Positions 25,738 through 35,213 of a stretch of 64,000 nt of DNA are shown here, piece by piece. A model generated the notes under the pieces. It saw nothing but the letters and a program-made list of their open reading frames with translations, had not been told where the DNA came from and searched no databases. Origin of the DNA: CBFDCQ01 sp965603355 (lineage in GTDB: Bacteria; Hydrogenedentota; CAZGCA01; CBFDCQ01); NCBI GenBank assembly GCA_965603355.1, contig CBFDCQ010000002.1, forward strand, positions 1 through 64,000, given 5' to 3'. Positions within the stretch are counted from its first letter, which is position 1; each line of letters begins with the position of its first letter. The position numbers were made by a program, and so were the translations under genes.

Positions 25738-28398
25738 ATGGAATCTCGGGTCCCAGCCAAGATGAAGAGACCGGTGCGCGCGGCAATCATCGTGTTTCTA
25801 TTGATGATTCTTTGTGATTCATCGCATTGCCTACCGGTGATCTCATCCATTCAGGATAATAGAGGGGCTTATCCTAGCTTCAGAGTACCGAAGTACGACA
25901 AATTCGAGGTCACCTTCGACTGCACGCTGCCGGGAGCGGTACCTTACTCTAATCCGTTCGATCCTGACGAGATTGCTGTACAGGCACATTTCATTAGACC
26001 CATTACGGGAGAAGAGATTGTCGTGCCTGCATTCTGGTATCAGGGTTATACGAGAAGTCAAGTCAGCGGCAATGAGGTTTTGACCCCGGCCGGCCAGCCA
26101 ATCTGGAAGGTTAGGTTTGCACCAAGAATATCGGGAACATGGCAATACTGGATTTCCGCCACCGATAACACGGGAACTAGAACCAGTGCTACGGACTCGT
26201 TCGTGGTGACGTCATCCTACAATCGCGGTTTTCTCCGTGTCTCTCCCAGTACTCCGCGCTATTTTGAGTTCGACAATGGTGACAGTTTCTTCGGTATTGG
26301 CCTGGATATTTGCACAGACACCACCCCCACTCAGGAGACATATAGATACGATTACTATTTGAGTGAACTTGACTCCCATGGGGCTAACATGTTCAGGTTC
26401 TGGTTTTTGAACTCAGAGATTGAATCGGCCACGCCTTACGGCCACTGGGCTTGGAGTTTACAGGACTCCCAGCTGGGTGCCGACTACGATCTAGAAGATG
26501 CATGGCGTGTTGACTACTTGCTGGATGAAGCGGCTGAAAAAGGAATCTATCTCCTAGTTACTACCATGGATTTCTCTCGTTTCATGGAGGGTGAGTGGGA
26601 GAACAACCTATACAGCTGGAGGAACGGGGGACCGTGCACGAATCCGTGGGATCTCTGGACGGATGAGATACCGAAACAGTATTACAGGCAGGTTCTCCGA
26701 TACCTGGCGGCAAGATGGGGATACAGCACGAGTGTCCTCGCCTGGGAGCACTGGAATGAGTGGCATGAGTTGGAGTGGCACACCAGCCTTTTCAACGTAG
26801 CCGAGGGTATAGCGTGGCACCAGGAGATGGGCAGCTATCTGAAATCCGTTGATCCGAACCATATGGTAACGACGAGCATGGGTAGTTTTGATGCTTACGA
26901 TAGTCTGTGGAATTTGGATGAGATGGACTTTCCGCAGATGCACGGTTACTACTACAACCAGTCGAGGTATCCGTGGGATTGGTGGGTATATGAAGCAGGC
27001 AAGGATATGGGTATGTTCATCCCGCATTTTGCCGAGAATGTGCTTTATTATGGAAAACCGGCGCTGTTTGGCGAGTTCGGCATTACCGGAGCCCCTGGTC
27101 AACAGGACGAGTTGACTCTACAGGATGTCGACGCTGTATACCTCCACAACGGGATCTGGGCGGGTCTGATGCATGGTTTAGCCGGGACTCCGATGGCCTG
27201 GAGATGGCACCTTTTCCCGTCTCATCCGCAATGGTGGGACCATTTCCTTGGTCTATCACGCTTCGTTGAAGATATACAATTCAATAGAACGGACTTCACG
27301 ACCCTGGACTCGTCCAGACTACAGGTCGCAAACGGCGGATATGAGAACGGTACCACCGATTGGGTGCTTTGGCCGGAGGGCGGTTCCTTTACCATCGATT
27401 CAACAGTCCGATATTCGGGTCAGAGTAGCTTAAGATACCAGACTTGGGACGGCTCAACGGCTCAGATCAACAAGTATTCGTGGCTCGCGGGCTTCGATCT
27501 GTTGCCCGATAGGCCATACGTTCTGTCTGCGTGGATAAGAACAGAGAATATCGACGACGCGTTCATATTCATGTGGTTCTCCGGTTTACCCAGGTTAGAA
27601 AGCAACCGGATAGACGGCACAAACGGTTGGACACAACTTGTTGTGGAGTTCACCACACCCTCGGATATAGACGACTACTATTTTGGCGCGAGGATTTCGG
27701 GTCCCGGCACAGCATGGTTTGACGATTTCCAGATGGTCTTGGTTGACGCTCTCGAAGTCAGCGACGACAATCTGAGAGCTATGGCTCTGAGGAACAATGA
27801 TGAAGCGTACGTCTGGATACAAAACTCACAACATACCTGGTATAGAGTGGCGGCGCTCGGTCTGACACCCCAGGTAGTCTCGGGTGCCACACTGACTATT
27901 CCCAACATGGATGCGGGCGTTTACAAAGTCGATTGGTGGGATACATACAGCGGGACTGTCGTGGCGACTACTCCGGTATCGGTAGGAGAATCGGAAGAGC
28001 TCACGGTGGCCATTCCGCCGCTGCAAACGGATATTGCGTGCAAGATTTTGCTCGATCCCGATTCCGACGGCGACGGACTCCTGAACGAGTACGAGACTCT
28101 CGACCTCGATCCTGATACCCCAGGCGTTCAGAATCCCTTCGATCCGGAGGACCCGGACAGCACCGGCGACGATTTCGAGACGGGCCCGGACGGCATTCGT
28201 GACGGGTGGAACGATTGGGACGGCGATGGTGTTAACAACGTGCGAGAGTTCTTATTCGGATACGATCCGACGGATCCGGACAGCTGGCCGGCACTGCCGG
28301 CGCTTACGACGACCGGCATCGCGGTGCTCGTGCTGGTCGTTCTTCTAACCGCAGGGAAAAAGGCGCGCCGCGCGGGAGCCTCAGGACGAACACCCTGA
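25738..28398 (+). CDS. Secreted DUF5060/GH5-like glycoside hydrolase with exosortase-type C-terminal tail
   Basis: This 886-residue protein has a signal peptide (residues about 1-33), DUF5060, a GH5-like barrel (acid/base E341 in WNEWHE, nucleophile E446 in LFGEFG), a carbohydrate-binding-like sandwich, a DUF5605-like domain and calcium-type repeats (DPDSDGDGLLNEYE). It ends with ALPALTTTG, a membrane segment and KKARR. This last arrangement (short motif, hydrophobic segment, basic end) is that of exosortase sorting tails, and an exosortase lies at 35186. The core is closely related to the genes at 19925 and 38754 but lacks the propeller and dockerin. The start follows the possible leader peptide; no strong ribosome binding site is seen. 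Confidence 0.88.
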   Translation: MESRVPAKMKRPVRAAIIVFLLMILCDSSHCLPVISSIQDNRGAYPSFRVPKYDKFEVTFDCTLPGAVPYSNPFDPDEIAVQAHFIRPITGEEIVVPAFWYQGYTRSQVSGNEVLTPAGQPIWKVRFAPRISGTWQYWISATDNTGTRTSATDSFVVTSSYNRGFLRVSPSTPRYFEFDNGDSFFGIGLDICTDTTPTQETYRYDYYLSELDSHGANMFRFWFLNSEIESATPYGHWAWSLQDSQLGADYDLEDAWRVDYLLDEAAEKGIYLLVTTMDFSRFMEGEWENNLYSWRNGGPCTNPWDLWTDEIPKQYYRQVLRYLAARWGYSTSVLAWEHWNEWHELEWHTSLFNVAEGIAWHQEMGSYLKSVDPNHMVTTSMGSFDAYDSLWNLDEMDFPQMHGYYYNQSRYPWDWWVYEAGKDMGMFIPHFAENVLYYGKPALFGEFGITGAPGQQDELTLQDVDAVYLHNGIWAGLMHGLAGTPMAWRWHLFPSHPQWWDHFLGLSRFVEDIQFNRTDFTTLDSSRLQVANGGYENGTTDWVLWPEGGSFTIDSTVRYSGQSSLRYQTWDGSTAQINKYSWLAGFDLLPDRPYVLSAWIRTENIDDAFIFMWFSGLPRLESNRIDGTNGWTQLVVEFTTPSDIDDYYFGARISGPGTAWFDDFQMVLVDALEVSDDNLRAMALRNNDEAYVWIQNSQHTWYRVAALGLTPQVVSGATLTIPNMDAGVYKVDWWDTYSGTVVATTPVSVGESEELTVAIPPLQTDIACKILLDPDSDGDGLLNEYETLDLDPDTPGVQNPFDPEDPDSTGDDFETGPDGIRDGWNDWDGDGVNNVREFLFGYDPTDPDSWPALPALTTTGIAVLVLVVLLTAGKKARRAGASGRTP

Positions 28399-28416
28399 CT
28401 GCCGCGCACCCGTTGA

Positions 28417-29493
28417 CTAGTACTCTGCAAACAGCCTTCCCCACTCGGTCTTCATGAATCCTGCGATTCGTCTCCTGCCGATTGTGGGGTACCACAAGAA
28501 ATCGTGGTATAGGTTGGACGCGAGCGGTGCCCAGACAACAAGCGGGGAATGCAGCAGCGGTTTCTCGAGGAACCTGAGAGGGCCTTTTCGCAGCATCTGG
28601 TCTCCCCAGATAACAAGGCTCTTTTTCGTACTGAACCCGAAGTCCGTATCTCCAATATCCTCACCCAGTACTTCTATTTCATCGAGATCGCCTTTTCCGA
28701 GGCCCATATCATTGCACATCCGAATATATGGGATTTCCATCGGATCGAATCCCATCATTTTTGCTGCCACGGCATCTATAGCGACCGAATCAGCGCTGGC
28801 AAGAATGTAGTTCTTAATCATCGGCACCATCGTTCTCGGCCCCGCACCGTCCCCGCACACGGTTCCATCCATTACTGCAAACACGGCCGGATGAAGTTCT
28901 TTCTGCATTATCATCAAGTCGACCAACACCTCATGAATATACTTATGGGCGTAGTGCCGCACTTCCTTGAGCAACCCGCCGAAGGCGTTCTTGATTGCCC
29001 CCGTAGTCACGCTGTGACCGTGCGTCTTGACGGTTGGGAGATGAACAACGTTCTTGCCAATGAACATCTCCGGGATTTCGATACCTTCAGGGAATATCCT
29101 GTCCAGTCTCAGCAGCTTTTCAGTGAACGCGTACTTTGTCCATTTCACTTCCGGTAAAGGGACGAAATCGAGACCATATCTCTCCAGAACCGCGAGCCAT
29201 CTGTTGTTGGCGACGCCCTTCCTCGGTTCCGTAACCACCGTCTTGTTCTCGACCGGGATGAGCTTTTTCTTTGAGAAACCGTCTTCAATCAGAGTTCTCA
29301 CCACACCTTCAAACTGCCAGGGTTGCGACGAGCACGAGGGGAAATACTTCGTCCACGAAAGGTTGAGCTTCAGGAGGGTGTCTTCATCCTTCGAAATAGC
29401 GCTATCATATTCAGCAAGATGCATCAAGGTCCTGTAATCATCCAGGACCTTCTCAGGGCTGGTTCTCAATACTGCGACCTTGGCCTTATTCAT
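28417..29493 (-). CDS. DUF362 domain protein
   Basis: This 358-residue protein is recognised by the DUF362 pattern: KLNLSW near the start, VVHLPTVKTHGHSVTTGAIKNAFGG, MDGTVCGDGAGPR and SADSVAIDAVAAKMMGFDP. The family function is not known; some members carry iron-sulfur clusters, but no ferredoxin cysteine motif is present here. MNKAKVAVLRTSPEK at 29493 is taken as the start because AGAGG precedes it; the open frame continues 41 codons upstream without support. It converges with the DUF5060 gene (18 bases between stops) and follows another DUF362 gene on the same strand. Confidence 0.85.
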   Translation of the reverse strand: MNKAKVAVLRTSPEKVLDDYRTLMHLAEYDSAISKDEDTLLKLNLSWTKYFPSCSSQPWQFEGVVRTLIEDGFSKKKLIPVENKTVVTEPRKGVANNRWLAVLERYGLDFVPLPEVKWTKYAFTEKLLRLDRIFPEGIEIPEMFIGKNVVHLPTVKTHGHSVTTGAIKNAFGGLLKEVRHYAHKYIHEVLVDLMIMQKELHPAVFAVMDGTVCGDGAGPRTMVPMIKNYILASADSVAIDAVAAKMMGFDPMEIPYIRMCNDMGLGKGDLDEIEVLGEDIGDTDFGFSTKKSLVIWGDQMLRKGPLRFLEKPLLHSPLVVWAPLASNLYHDFLWYPTIGRRRIAGFMKTEWGRLFAEY

Positions 29494-29637
29494 TCGCTTA
29501 ACCTCTTGCGAGCACGGTTGCGGCAGTCCCCCCACCCTGTCGTACTCCCGTTCCTTGAGTTGACATGTGCAATGCGCGCGTGAGCACGAGCAGCGGCAAC
29601 TGCAGAAGTGGGGCACTCAGCATTCAAAGCGTCACAG

Positions 29638-31758
29638 TTACGCTCGGCTCTCTCGGAGGCGGCGCACTGAAACGCTTGCCAGAAGACCAGTAACCAGCAT
29701 GGCAAGCATCGCCACGGCCCGACCATAGTCCGTAAACGCCGGGGCCTTTAAAGCGTCAGGACTGACCGGGTCGAACCCATGGTCCATCTCCCAACCGTCG
29801 GCAAGCTCGTCACCATCGGTATCAGCCTCAGCCGGATTGAGATCCGTTCCCTCCGGGTTCAGCGTCGGGTGGTAAGGATCGTAACCCGGGTCGCCGTCGT
29901 GGTTCACTTCATCGAAGTCGGAAATGCCATCGCCATCCGTATCCGTATCCAGTGGAGACGAGCCGATCGTGAGCACTTCCTCTCCGTCGATCAGTCCGTC
30001 GCCGTCGGTATCCGCGTCATCGGGATCCGTACCGTACAGGTTCGTTTCGTCCTCGTCCAGAAGACCGTCGCCATCGCTGTCGCCCGGCAGCGGCGGAAGA
30101 TTCGCGGTGATGACAACAGTGTCAGAGTCGCTGGCGCCCTGATCGTCGGTCACCGTCAGTGTGGCAATGTACGTGCCGAACGACGTGTAGGTGTGAGTCA
30201 CGACAGATCCATTGTCCGTACTGTCGTCGCCGAAATCCCACTGATAATTCTCCACAGACCCATCCGGGTCAGAGGAGCCGGTTCCGTCAAACTCCACCTC
30301 CAACGGTATTACGCCGACCGTTACATCGGCAGCGGCTACCGCGTTAGGCGGCAAATTATCCCCGTTCGAGCCCAGGATCTCGATGTAGCTTATCTGACTA
30401 TAGGGATAATGGTCATGGACGCCCAGACCGCCCTGCGCAGCTAAGTGAAGGTAGTTCTGATGCCAGATCTGCCTGAAGCTCAACGTGTGGAAATAGTCGA
30501 ACATCACCGAGTCCAACGCTACGGGATCCTTCGACACGAGGATCACCTCGGGATTGCGGTTCGGCGGATTCGTGTTCGTCGAACTGTTAGAGTAGATGCC
30601 GTCGCCAACGACAAGTACCGTCTTGTTCTCGATCACACCAAGAGAGTTCAACTCGACCAGCGGCACGCCTGTCTCCGAGTAGCCCGAGTGACTCTGTCTG
30701 ATCCCGTCGTGCAGCGGCACCGCTGGACCAGGGAATGTGATCTGCTGGATGCTGCCGTAATGGTTCTTGAAACCGAACGTGACGCCGCTAATCGGGTGCG
30801 CCCTCATGATCGGCACGTTTAGAAGATAGTCCGCGTCGTCCAGAATCTGCGCGTAAGCTGTGGACCTTGTCCCGTGGACCGTCGAATAAGTGCTGAACTG
30901 GTTGCTTGACCAGCGGCCCGACGTAGTGCTGTCAATAATCGTGACTCCCGGAAACGCAGTCTCTATCGTGTCAGTGAAAAAGTAATGAATCGAGCCCGGG
31001 GACCCGGAGGTAATCGGTCGTGACGCGTCGCATACAAATATCTCGGACTCGGCAAAACCAAACTGCTTCAACTGGTTGATGAGAGCGACCACCGGCTGCG
31101 GCACGGAGTTAAAGTTGAGAGCATCGGTGTTGTTGAAGTTGACTTTGATGGCTATGGTCTCGCCCGAAGAGTAGCCGGGCAGGATGTCCTGCCACGCCTC
31201 CGTAGTCGTGGCTGTGCCGGTCATCGCCGTGACAGCACGGCTCATCATGGTGTTGACGACACTCTGGTCCACATAGTTCCAGTAATCGCTCTGACCGCTC
31301 CAATCAGACGCCTCCTCATCGTACACGGAGACCACTGTCGGACTCCCGCTGCCTATTGCCGAGTGCGTATGCACAGGATCGGAGATTCCCAGGACATTCG
31401 CTACACGAACGCAAAAGTACCCCGCAAGAACGATCGCCGCGAGGCACAGGCACGCCACCGCAGCGCCTCGACTCATCCTTCGGATAAGCAGCCTGTACTT
31501 CTTGTACGCGAGGAGGGAGCATAACATGCCGCTCACGTACAGCAGAAAACCTGATGCCAGAGGGGCGGCAACACGCTGGCAGGGATATCGAATGCGACTC
31601 GGTTTCGCACCCACCCGCGCCACCATCCACACCAGCGAGAGAAAACCTACAACCAGGTGCCACACCTTAAACCATCGGTTTGCCGGTCCTGGAGCCGCTT
31701 CCGCGTGCCGGCAGCCAGTGCGGTTCTTTTCTCTATTACGGCCCATCTTCTCCTTCAT
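29638..31758 (-). CDS. Membrane-anchored DUF362 protein with PKD, calcium repeats and sorting tail
   Basis: This 706-residue protein starts at ATG 31758, ten bases after GGAGGAG; the frame runs 20 codons further back without a site. Three hydrophobic segments near residues 30-130 precede a DUF362 domain (KVNFNNTDALNFNS, then ADYLLNVPIMRAHPISGVTFGFKNHYGS, then SKDPVALDSVMFDY). A PKD domain (EFDGTGSSDPDG) and at least four DxDxDG calcium-type repeats follow. The C-terminus is a short PAF motif, a membrane segment and RRLRE, like an exosortase tail. DUF362 is thus placed outside the cytoplasm. The neighbour at 28417 has the same domain without extras. A consensus promoter lies upstream. Confidence 0.85.
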   Translation of the reverse strand: MKEKMGRNREKNRTGCRHAEAAPGPANRWFKVWHLVVGFLSLVWMVARVGAKPSRIRYPCQRVAAPLASGFLLYVSGMLCSLLAYKKYRLLIRRMSRGAAVACLCLAAIVLAGYFCVRVANVLGISDPVHTHSAIGSGSPTVVSVYDEEASDWSGQSDYWNYVDQSVVNTMMSRAVTAMTGTATTTEAWQDILPGYSSGETIAIKVNFNNTDALNFNSVPQPVVALINQLKQFGFAESEIFVCDASRPITSGSPGSIHYFFTDTIETAFPGVTIIDSTTSGRWSSNQFSTYSTVHGTRSTAYAQILDDADYLLNVPIMRAHPISGVTFGFKNHYGSIQQITFPGPAVPLHDGIRQSHSGYSETGVPLVELNSLGVIENKTVLVVGDGIYSNSSTNTNPPNRNPEVILVSKDPVALDSVMFDYFHTLSFRQIWHQNYLHLAAQGGLGVHDHYPYSQISYIEILGSNGDNLPPNAVAAADVTVGVIPLEVEFDGTGSSDPDGSVENYQWDFGDDSTDNGSVVTHTYTSFGTYIATLTVTDDQGASDSDTVVITANLPPLPGDSDGDGLLDEDETNLYGTDPDDADTDGDGLIDGEEVLTIGSSPLDTDTDGDGISDFDEVNHDGDPGYDPYHPTLNPEGTDLNPAEADTDGDELADGWEMDHGFDPVSPDALKAPAFTDYGRAVAMLAMLVTGLLASVSVRRLRESRA

Positions 31759-31837
31759 CTGTACTGTACTCCTCCAAACACCTATCAACCGACCATTCCC
31801 ACGACAAAGAGCGTTCATCTTGCCCCAACCTACCGCT

Positions 31838-31867
31838 ATACTACTCCAATGGAGGCCATTTTGTCAA
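31838..31867 (-). promoter_or_regulatory. Promoter of the DUF362 pair
   Basis: The minus strand has TTGACA (31867-31862), 18 bases, then TAGTAT (31843-31838), about 80 bases before the start at 31758. Confidence 0.65.
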
Positions 31868-32109
31868 GTTATTACCGATCGACGGGAGAAGGATTAGAAC
31901 CTGCGGATTAGCGACGCGGTGAGCCTCTGGACACACAGAGTAGTGGGCGGCGTAGAACGGTGCTGGATGAAGACAGAATGGTAACGGTAGTCCAATAACG
32001 TAACTGGTGTGTCAGAACGGAGGGTTTCTGCGGGGGCGTCGGCAGGCCGTACCTTGCCTCAACAAGATACAGTATCGCCCCCGGTCAGGTTGGCATATGG
32101 ACGCTAAGC
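31868..32109 (-). other. Intergenic region downstream of the EPS locus
   Basis: This is non-coding. An inverted repeat GGGGGCG (32032-32038) / CGCCCCC (32076-32082) with a ~37-base loop lies 28 bases after the epimerase stop. It could end the long minus-strand operon, although no T-tract follows. A T-arm-like fragment near 31889-31915 is a possible tRNA remnant but cannot fold as a tRNA. Confidence 0.4.
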
Positions 32110-33042
32110 TCAGAGGTCAGCCAGATGGGCTCTGAACCATTCCACTGTTGTCCTAAGTCCTTCGTCAAAGGTTACTTGTGCGCTCCAGCCGAGTTCCTGG
32201 AGCGCTTTCGAGCTTTCCAGGTAGACCTTCTCTATTTCTCCTGTTCGCGCTTCGGCGTAAATTGGCGGCTCAGAGAATCCAATGATCTCCTGCAGTTTCT
32301 CGTAGATTTGATTTACGGACGTTCCGATCCCTGAACCGATGTTGCATGCCTCACCGTCACCGCGATCCAGCGCGGCGAAGTTTGACTCTACAATATCGCC
32401 TACGTACACGTAGTCCCGCAGCTGCTCACCATCGCCGAAGATGCTCGGGACCTCCCCTTTGAGCATCCTGCCGATGAATATCGCATTGACTCCGGCTTCC
32501 CCGTGCGGGTTCTGCCGTGGCCCATAGACATTCGGGTAGCGCAGCACGGTGTACCGCATACCGTAAGTCTGTCCATAGAAGTACAAATAATGCTCGACGG
32601 TGTGCTTGGATATGCCATACTGGCACAACGGTTTTACAGGGTGGCTCTCGTCCACCGGCAGATACTCCGGCTCCCCGTAAACGGCCCCTCCGGTTGAAAT
32701 GTAGATGATCTTCTTGACGTCATACTTCAGGCAGTTCTCGATCAGGTTCAGCGAACCCAGAACGTTCACGTCTGCATCGAACATCGGCTCGCGCACTGAC
32801 CGTCTCACATCCATCTGTGCCGCATGATGGTCTACGAAATCCGGCTTCTCCTTCTCGAAAATGGCACTAAGATCCTTGCTGCGAATGTCGGTTTCGTAAA
32901 AAACAGCCTTGGGGTTGACATTCTTTAATGACCCGGTGGAGAGGTCATCGACGACCGCAACATGATGCCCTTCTTCGATGAGCCTGTCTACCACGTGTGA
33001 TCCGATGAACCCTGCTCCACCTGTGACAAGAAATCTTGACAT
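32110..33042 (-). CDS. NAD-dependent sugar-nucleotide epimerase/dehydratase (GalE-like)
   Basis: This 310-residue SDR-type cytoplasmic enzyme acts on a UDP- or dTDP-sugar. The Rossmann motif GGAGFIGSH (residues 8-16), the STGGAVYGEP segment with catalytic Ser/Thr and the YGISK motif (Tyr and Lys) are present, as is DDLSTGS for NAD binding. The length fits GalE-like epimerases. It is the last gene of the minus-strand EPS locus, 24 bases after the sugar transferase, and probably supplies an activated sugar for it. The exact substrate cannot be read. Confidence 0.9.
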   Translation of the reverse strand: MSRFLVTGGAGFIGSHVVDRLIEEGHHVAVVDDLSTGSLKNVNPKAVFYETDIRSKDLSAIFEKEKPDFVDHHAAQMDVRRSVREPMFDADVNVLGSLNLIENCLKYDVKKIIYISTGGAVYGEPEYLPVDESHPVKPLCQYGISKHTVEHYLYFYGQTYGMRYTVLRYPNVYGPRQNPHGEAGVNAIFIGRMLKGEVPSIFGDGEQLRDYVYVGDIVESNFAALDRGDGEACNIGSGIGTSVNQIYEKLQEIIGFSEPPIYAEARTGEIEKVYLESSKALQELGWSAQVTFDEGLRTTVEWFRAHLADL

Positions 33043-33066
33043 GTCGTTCGCTCCTCCAGTCGTTTT

Positions 33067-34527
33067 TTAGTATGCCTCTTTATGTTTGAAAAGTGATATG
33101 ATGGTCTTTACAAGGATCTTTATATCAAGCCACACCGACTGTTTCTCCATGTACTCCAAGTCGAACTTCGTCTTGTCGTCGATCGACGTGTTGCCCCGCA
33201 CGCCTTCGGCCTGCGCCAATCCCGTAATGCCGGGACGCAGGTACAGCCTGCGGCGGTTCCACGCGCTGTATTCGTCAACATAGAGAAAGGTTTCGGGCCG
33301 TGGACCAACGAGACTCATGTCGCCTTTGAGCACGTTGAAGAGCTGGGGCAGCTCGTCTATACTCGTTCTGCGTATGAAGGCCCCAACACGTGTCACGCGG
33401 CTGTCGTTGGGTTTCACCTTAACCGGCGGCCCGTCCGCCGCGCTTGCGACCATGCTCCTGAACTTATACATTCTGAACGGCTTGCCGTTTTGACCGCTCC
33501 TTTCCTGACCGATGAATACGGAACCATGAGACTCTTTCTTGATCATAACGGCAATGACCGCGAACAACGGCGCAAGAAGTATCAGGCCTAGCAGCGAACC
33601 TACGATGTCTATCAGCCTTTTCAAAACCACCTGCCAGCCGATGGGAGGATGATCGTGGAAGGCGACGACAGGCACATTGCCCACCCTCTCGAACTCCATG
33701 TAGCGAGGTGCAACTTCAAATATATCCGGAATGGCTTTCACCTCGATGCCCTCCGCATAACACTTGTCGATTATTGGAAGGATTTTGGCTTTTGTGGATA
33801 GCGATCCCGTCAGGATGACGATAGACACTCCCTGCTTTCTAGCTATTTCGTACGCATCATCCACTATGCCCAACACGCGGCCTTGCTCAAATTTCTCCTT
33901 TACGCGTTTCCCGAAGCCGTTATAGGCCACTTCGTCCTCCTGCTCAAGGAAGCCTATCACGTCGCATCCGAGTTCAGGCCGCTCGCTGTATTGCCTCTCC
34001 AGCATGAGAGCAGCTTCAGTGAGCCCGGCTATCAGCACATGGCGCACCCCGATCTTCTTCAACCTTCGCCAAATAAGTACCGTGTAAAGGCCCACACGTG
34101 AAAGAAAAATGAGCGCAAATGTGAAGGTCCACACGTAGATCAACATCAATCGCGAAAAGCCGAACTGCTTCGTCATGTACGAGAAGACCAGCACTAAACC
34201 CATGCTCACGGAAACGGCCACAAAGACCGAAAACGCTATCTCTCCCGGTTCCCATCTGTGTCTGAAATCATAGAGCCTCAGCATCGAGAAAGCGAGCGCA
34301 CACGCCATGAGAAGAACAGGAAGCACGGGTAGATGCTGTGCAACCGTGACGTCCATGTAGTTAGGATTGATGTGGAAGAAGGGTAGAGCCACGTACGCGT
34401 AGTGCGCGCACAGAAATGCGACACCCACCAACGTCATGTCCACGAGTACGACTGCTGCGACTATGAGTGCGTGCCTTCTCCGAGCGGATATCCGGCCTAT
34501 GATCTTTTTCCGTTTCATCGGAATCAC
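33067..34527 (-). CDS. Undecaprenyl-phosphate sugar phosphotransferase (initiating EPS glycosyltransferase)
   Basis: This 486-residue polyprenol-phosphate hexose-1-phosphate transferase of the WcaJ/WbaP type loads the first sugar-phosphate on the lipid carrier at the inner membrane. N-terminal membrane helices (about residues 20-175) precede a CoA-binding-like middle domain and a re-entrant helix near residue 315. The catalytic bacterial transferase domain follows, with the VFIGQERSGQNGKPFRMYKFRSM region, the DELPQLFNVLKGDMSLVGPRP motif and RPGITGLAQ. The start may be GTG 34527 or ATG 34518; AAGGAG is close to the first. It is linked to the exosortase genes, as is common in EPS/exosortase loci. 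Confidence 0.93.
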   Translation of the reverse strand: MIPMKRKKIIGRISARRRHALIVAAVVLVDMTLVGVAFLCAHYAYVALPFFHINPNYMDVTVAQHLPVLPVLLMACALAFSMLRLYDFRHRWEPGEIAFSVFVAVSVSMGLVLVFSYMTKQFGFSRLMLIYVWTFTFALIFLSRVGLYTVLIWRRLKKIGVRHVLIAGLTEAALMLERQYSERPELGCDVIGFLEQEDEVAYNGFGKRVKEKFEQGRVLGIVDDAYEIARKQGVSIVILTGSLSTKAKILPIIDKCYAEGIEVKAIPDIFEVAPRYMEFERVGNVPVVAFHDHPPIGWQVVLKRLIDIVGSLLGLILLAPLFAVIAVMIKKESHGSVFIGQERSGQNGKPFRMYKFRSMVASAADGPPVKVKPNDSRVTRVGAFIRRTSIDELPQLFNVLKGDMSLVGPRPETFLYVDEYSAWNRRRLYLRPGITGLAQAEGVRGNTSIDDKTKFDLEYMEKQSVWLDIKILVKTIISLFKHKEAY

Positions 34528-34580
34528 TGAACTCCTTTCCTTACAATGGTCCAGAAGAGCGAATCCCTAATTCAGGTTGC

Positions 34581-35213
34581 TCACTCCGGCAAGTAGTTCT
34601 CAAGCAGCGGACCTACGAGATTCAGAAAATCTCTTTCGACCGCATATGTGTCTTCAACCGCCTGGCCGACCGGTGCGCTAATCTGCACCAGTGCCCCTCC
34701 TATCTTGTTGAATATAATACCTTGCACCATCGCAGCGCGTCTGTATTGAGAAAGGCCCGGGAAGGTGCGCTCTCCCATTTGGAAGTAGAACAGAACAAGC
34801 TCCTTCGCAAAGCCTTTTTGAACGTGCATTTCGGTGAAAGCGGTTTTACGCCCCCCCAATTGTACCAAGCTGCGTGATTGTTGAGCTATCTCCCAGCCGT
34901 TCGCCGGATAACAGATATTCGGATTATGAGTTGTGCCGCCGTATCTGGCGTCAAAGTACGCCACGTAAAAAGTCACGGTCTGCCCGTCACCGTTGCGGTA
35001 CTTGCGGATGAAGAACTCGTTTGCTGTCAACGTCTCCGGCAACCAGTCAGGATATGGCTGATCCTGGCCTCTCCATCCATCTACCTCCATCGGAAACTCG
35101 GCCAGCCTTAACCCAACCGGGGATGATGCCTTGATGATATGGGCGTAAAGTAAGCACGCAGTCAGACTGAGTGCTACCGCAACCATTAAGTACGTTTTTT
35201 TCGGGACAACCAT
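34581..35213 (-). CDS. epsI: Exosortase-associated protein EpsI
   Basis: This 210-residue protein has an N-terminal membrane anchor (about residues 9-27) and an extracytoplasmic EpsI domain. The conserved segment THNPNICYPANGW holds a cysteine (C101). EpsI proteins accompany exosortases as separate genes or fused at their C-terminus, with an unproven role in processing or polysaccharide handling. Its first 28 bases overlap the end of the exosortase gene, so the two are translationally coupled. It precedes the sugar transferase gene. Confidence 0.9.
   Translation of the reverse strand: MVVPKKTYLMVAVALSLTACLLYAHIIKASSPVGLRLAEFPMEVDGWRGQDQPYPDWLPETLTANEFFIRKYRNGDGQTVTFYVAYFDARYGGTTHNPNICYPANGWEIAQQSRSLVQLGGRKTAFTEMHVQKGFAKELVLFYFQMGERTFPGLSQYRRAAMVQGIIFNKIGGALVQISAPVGQAVEDTYAVERDFLNLVGPLLENYLPE

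Noticed and set aside
31885..31920. T-arm-like fragment on the minus strand
   Set aside because: The T stem has a mismatch and no acceptor partner or anticodon arm is present.
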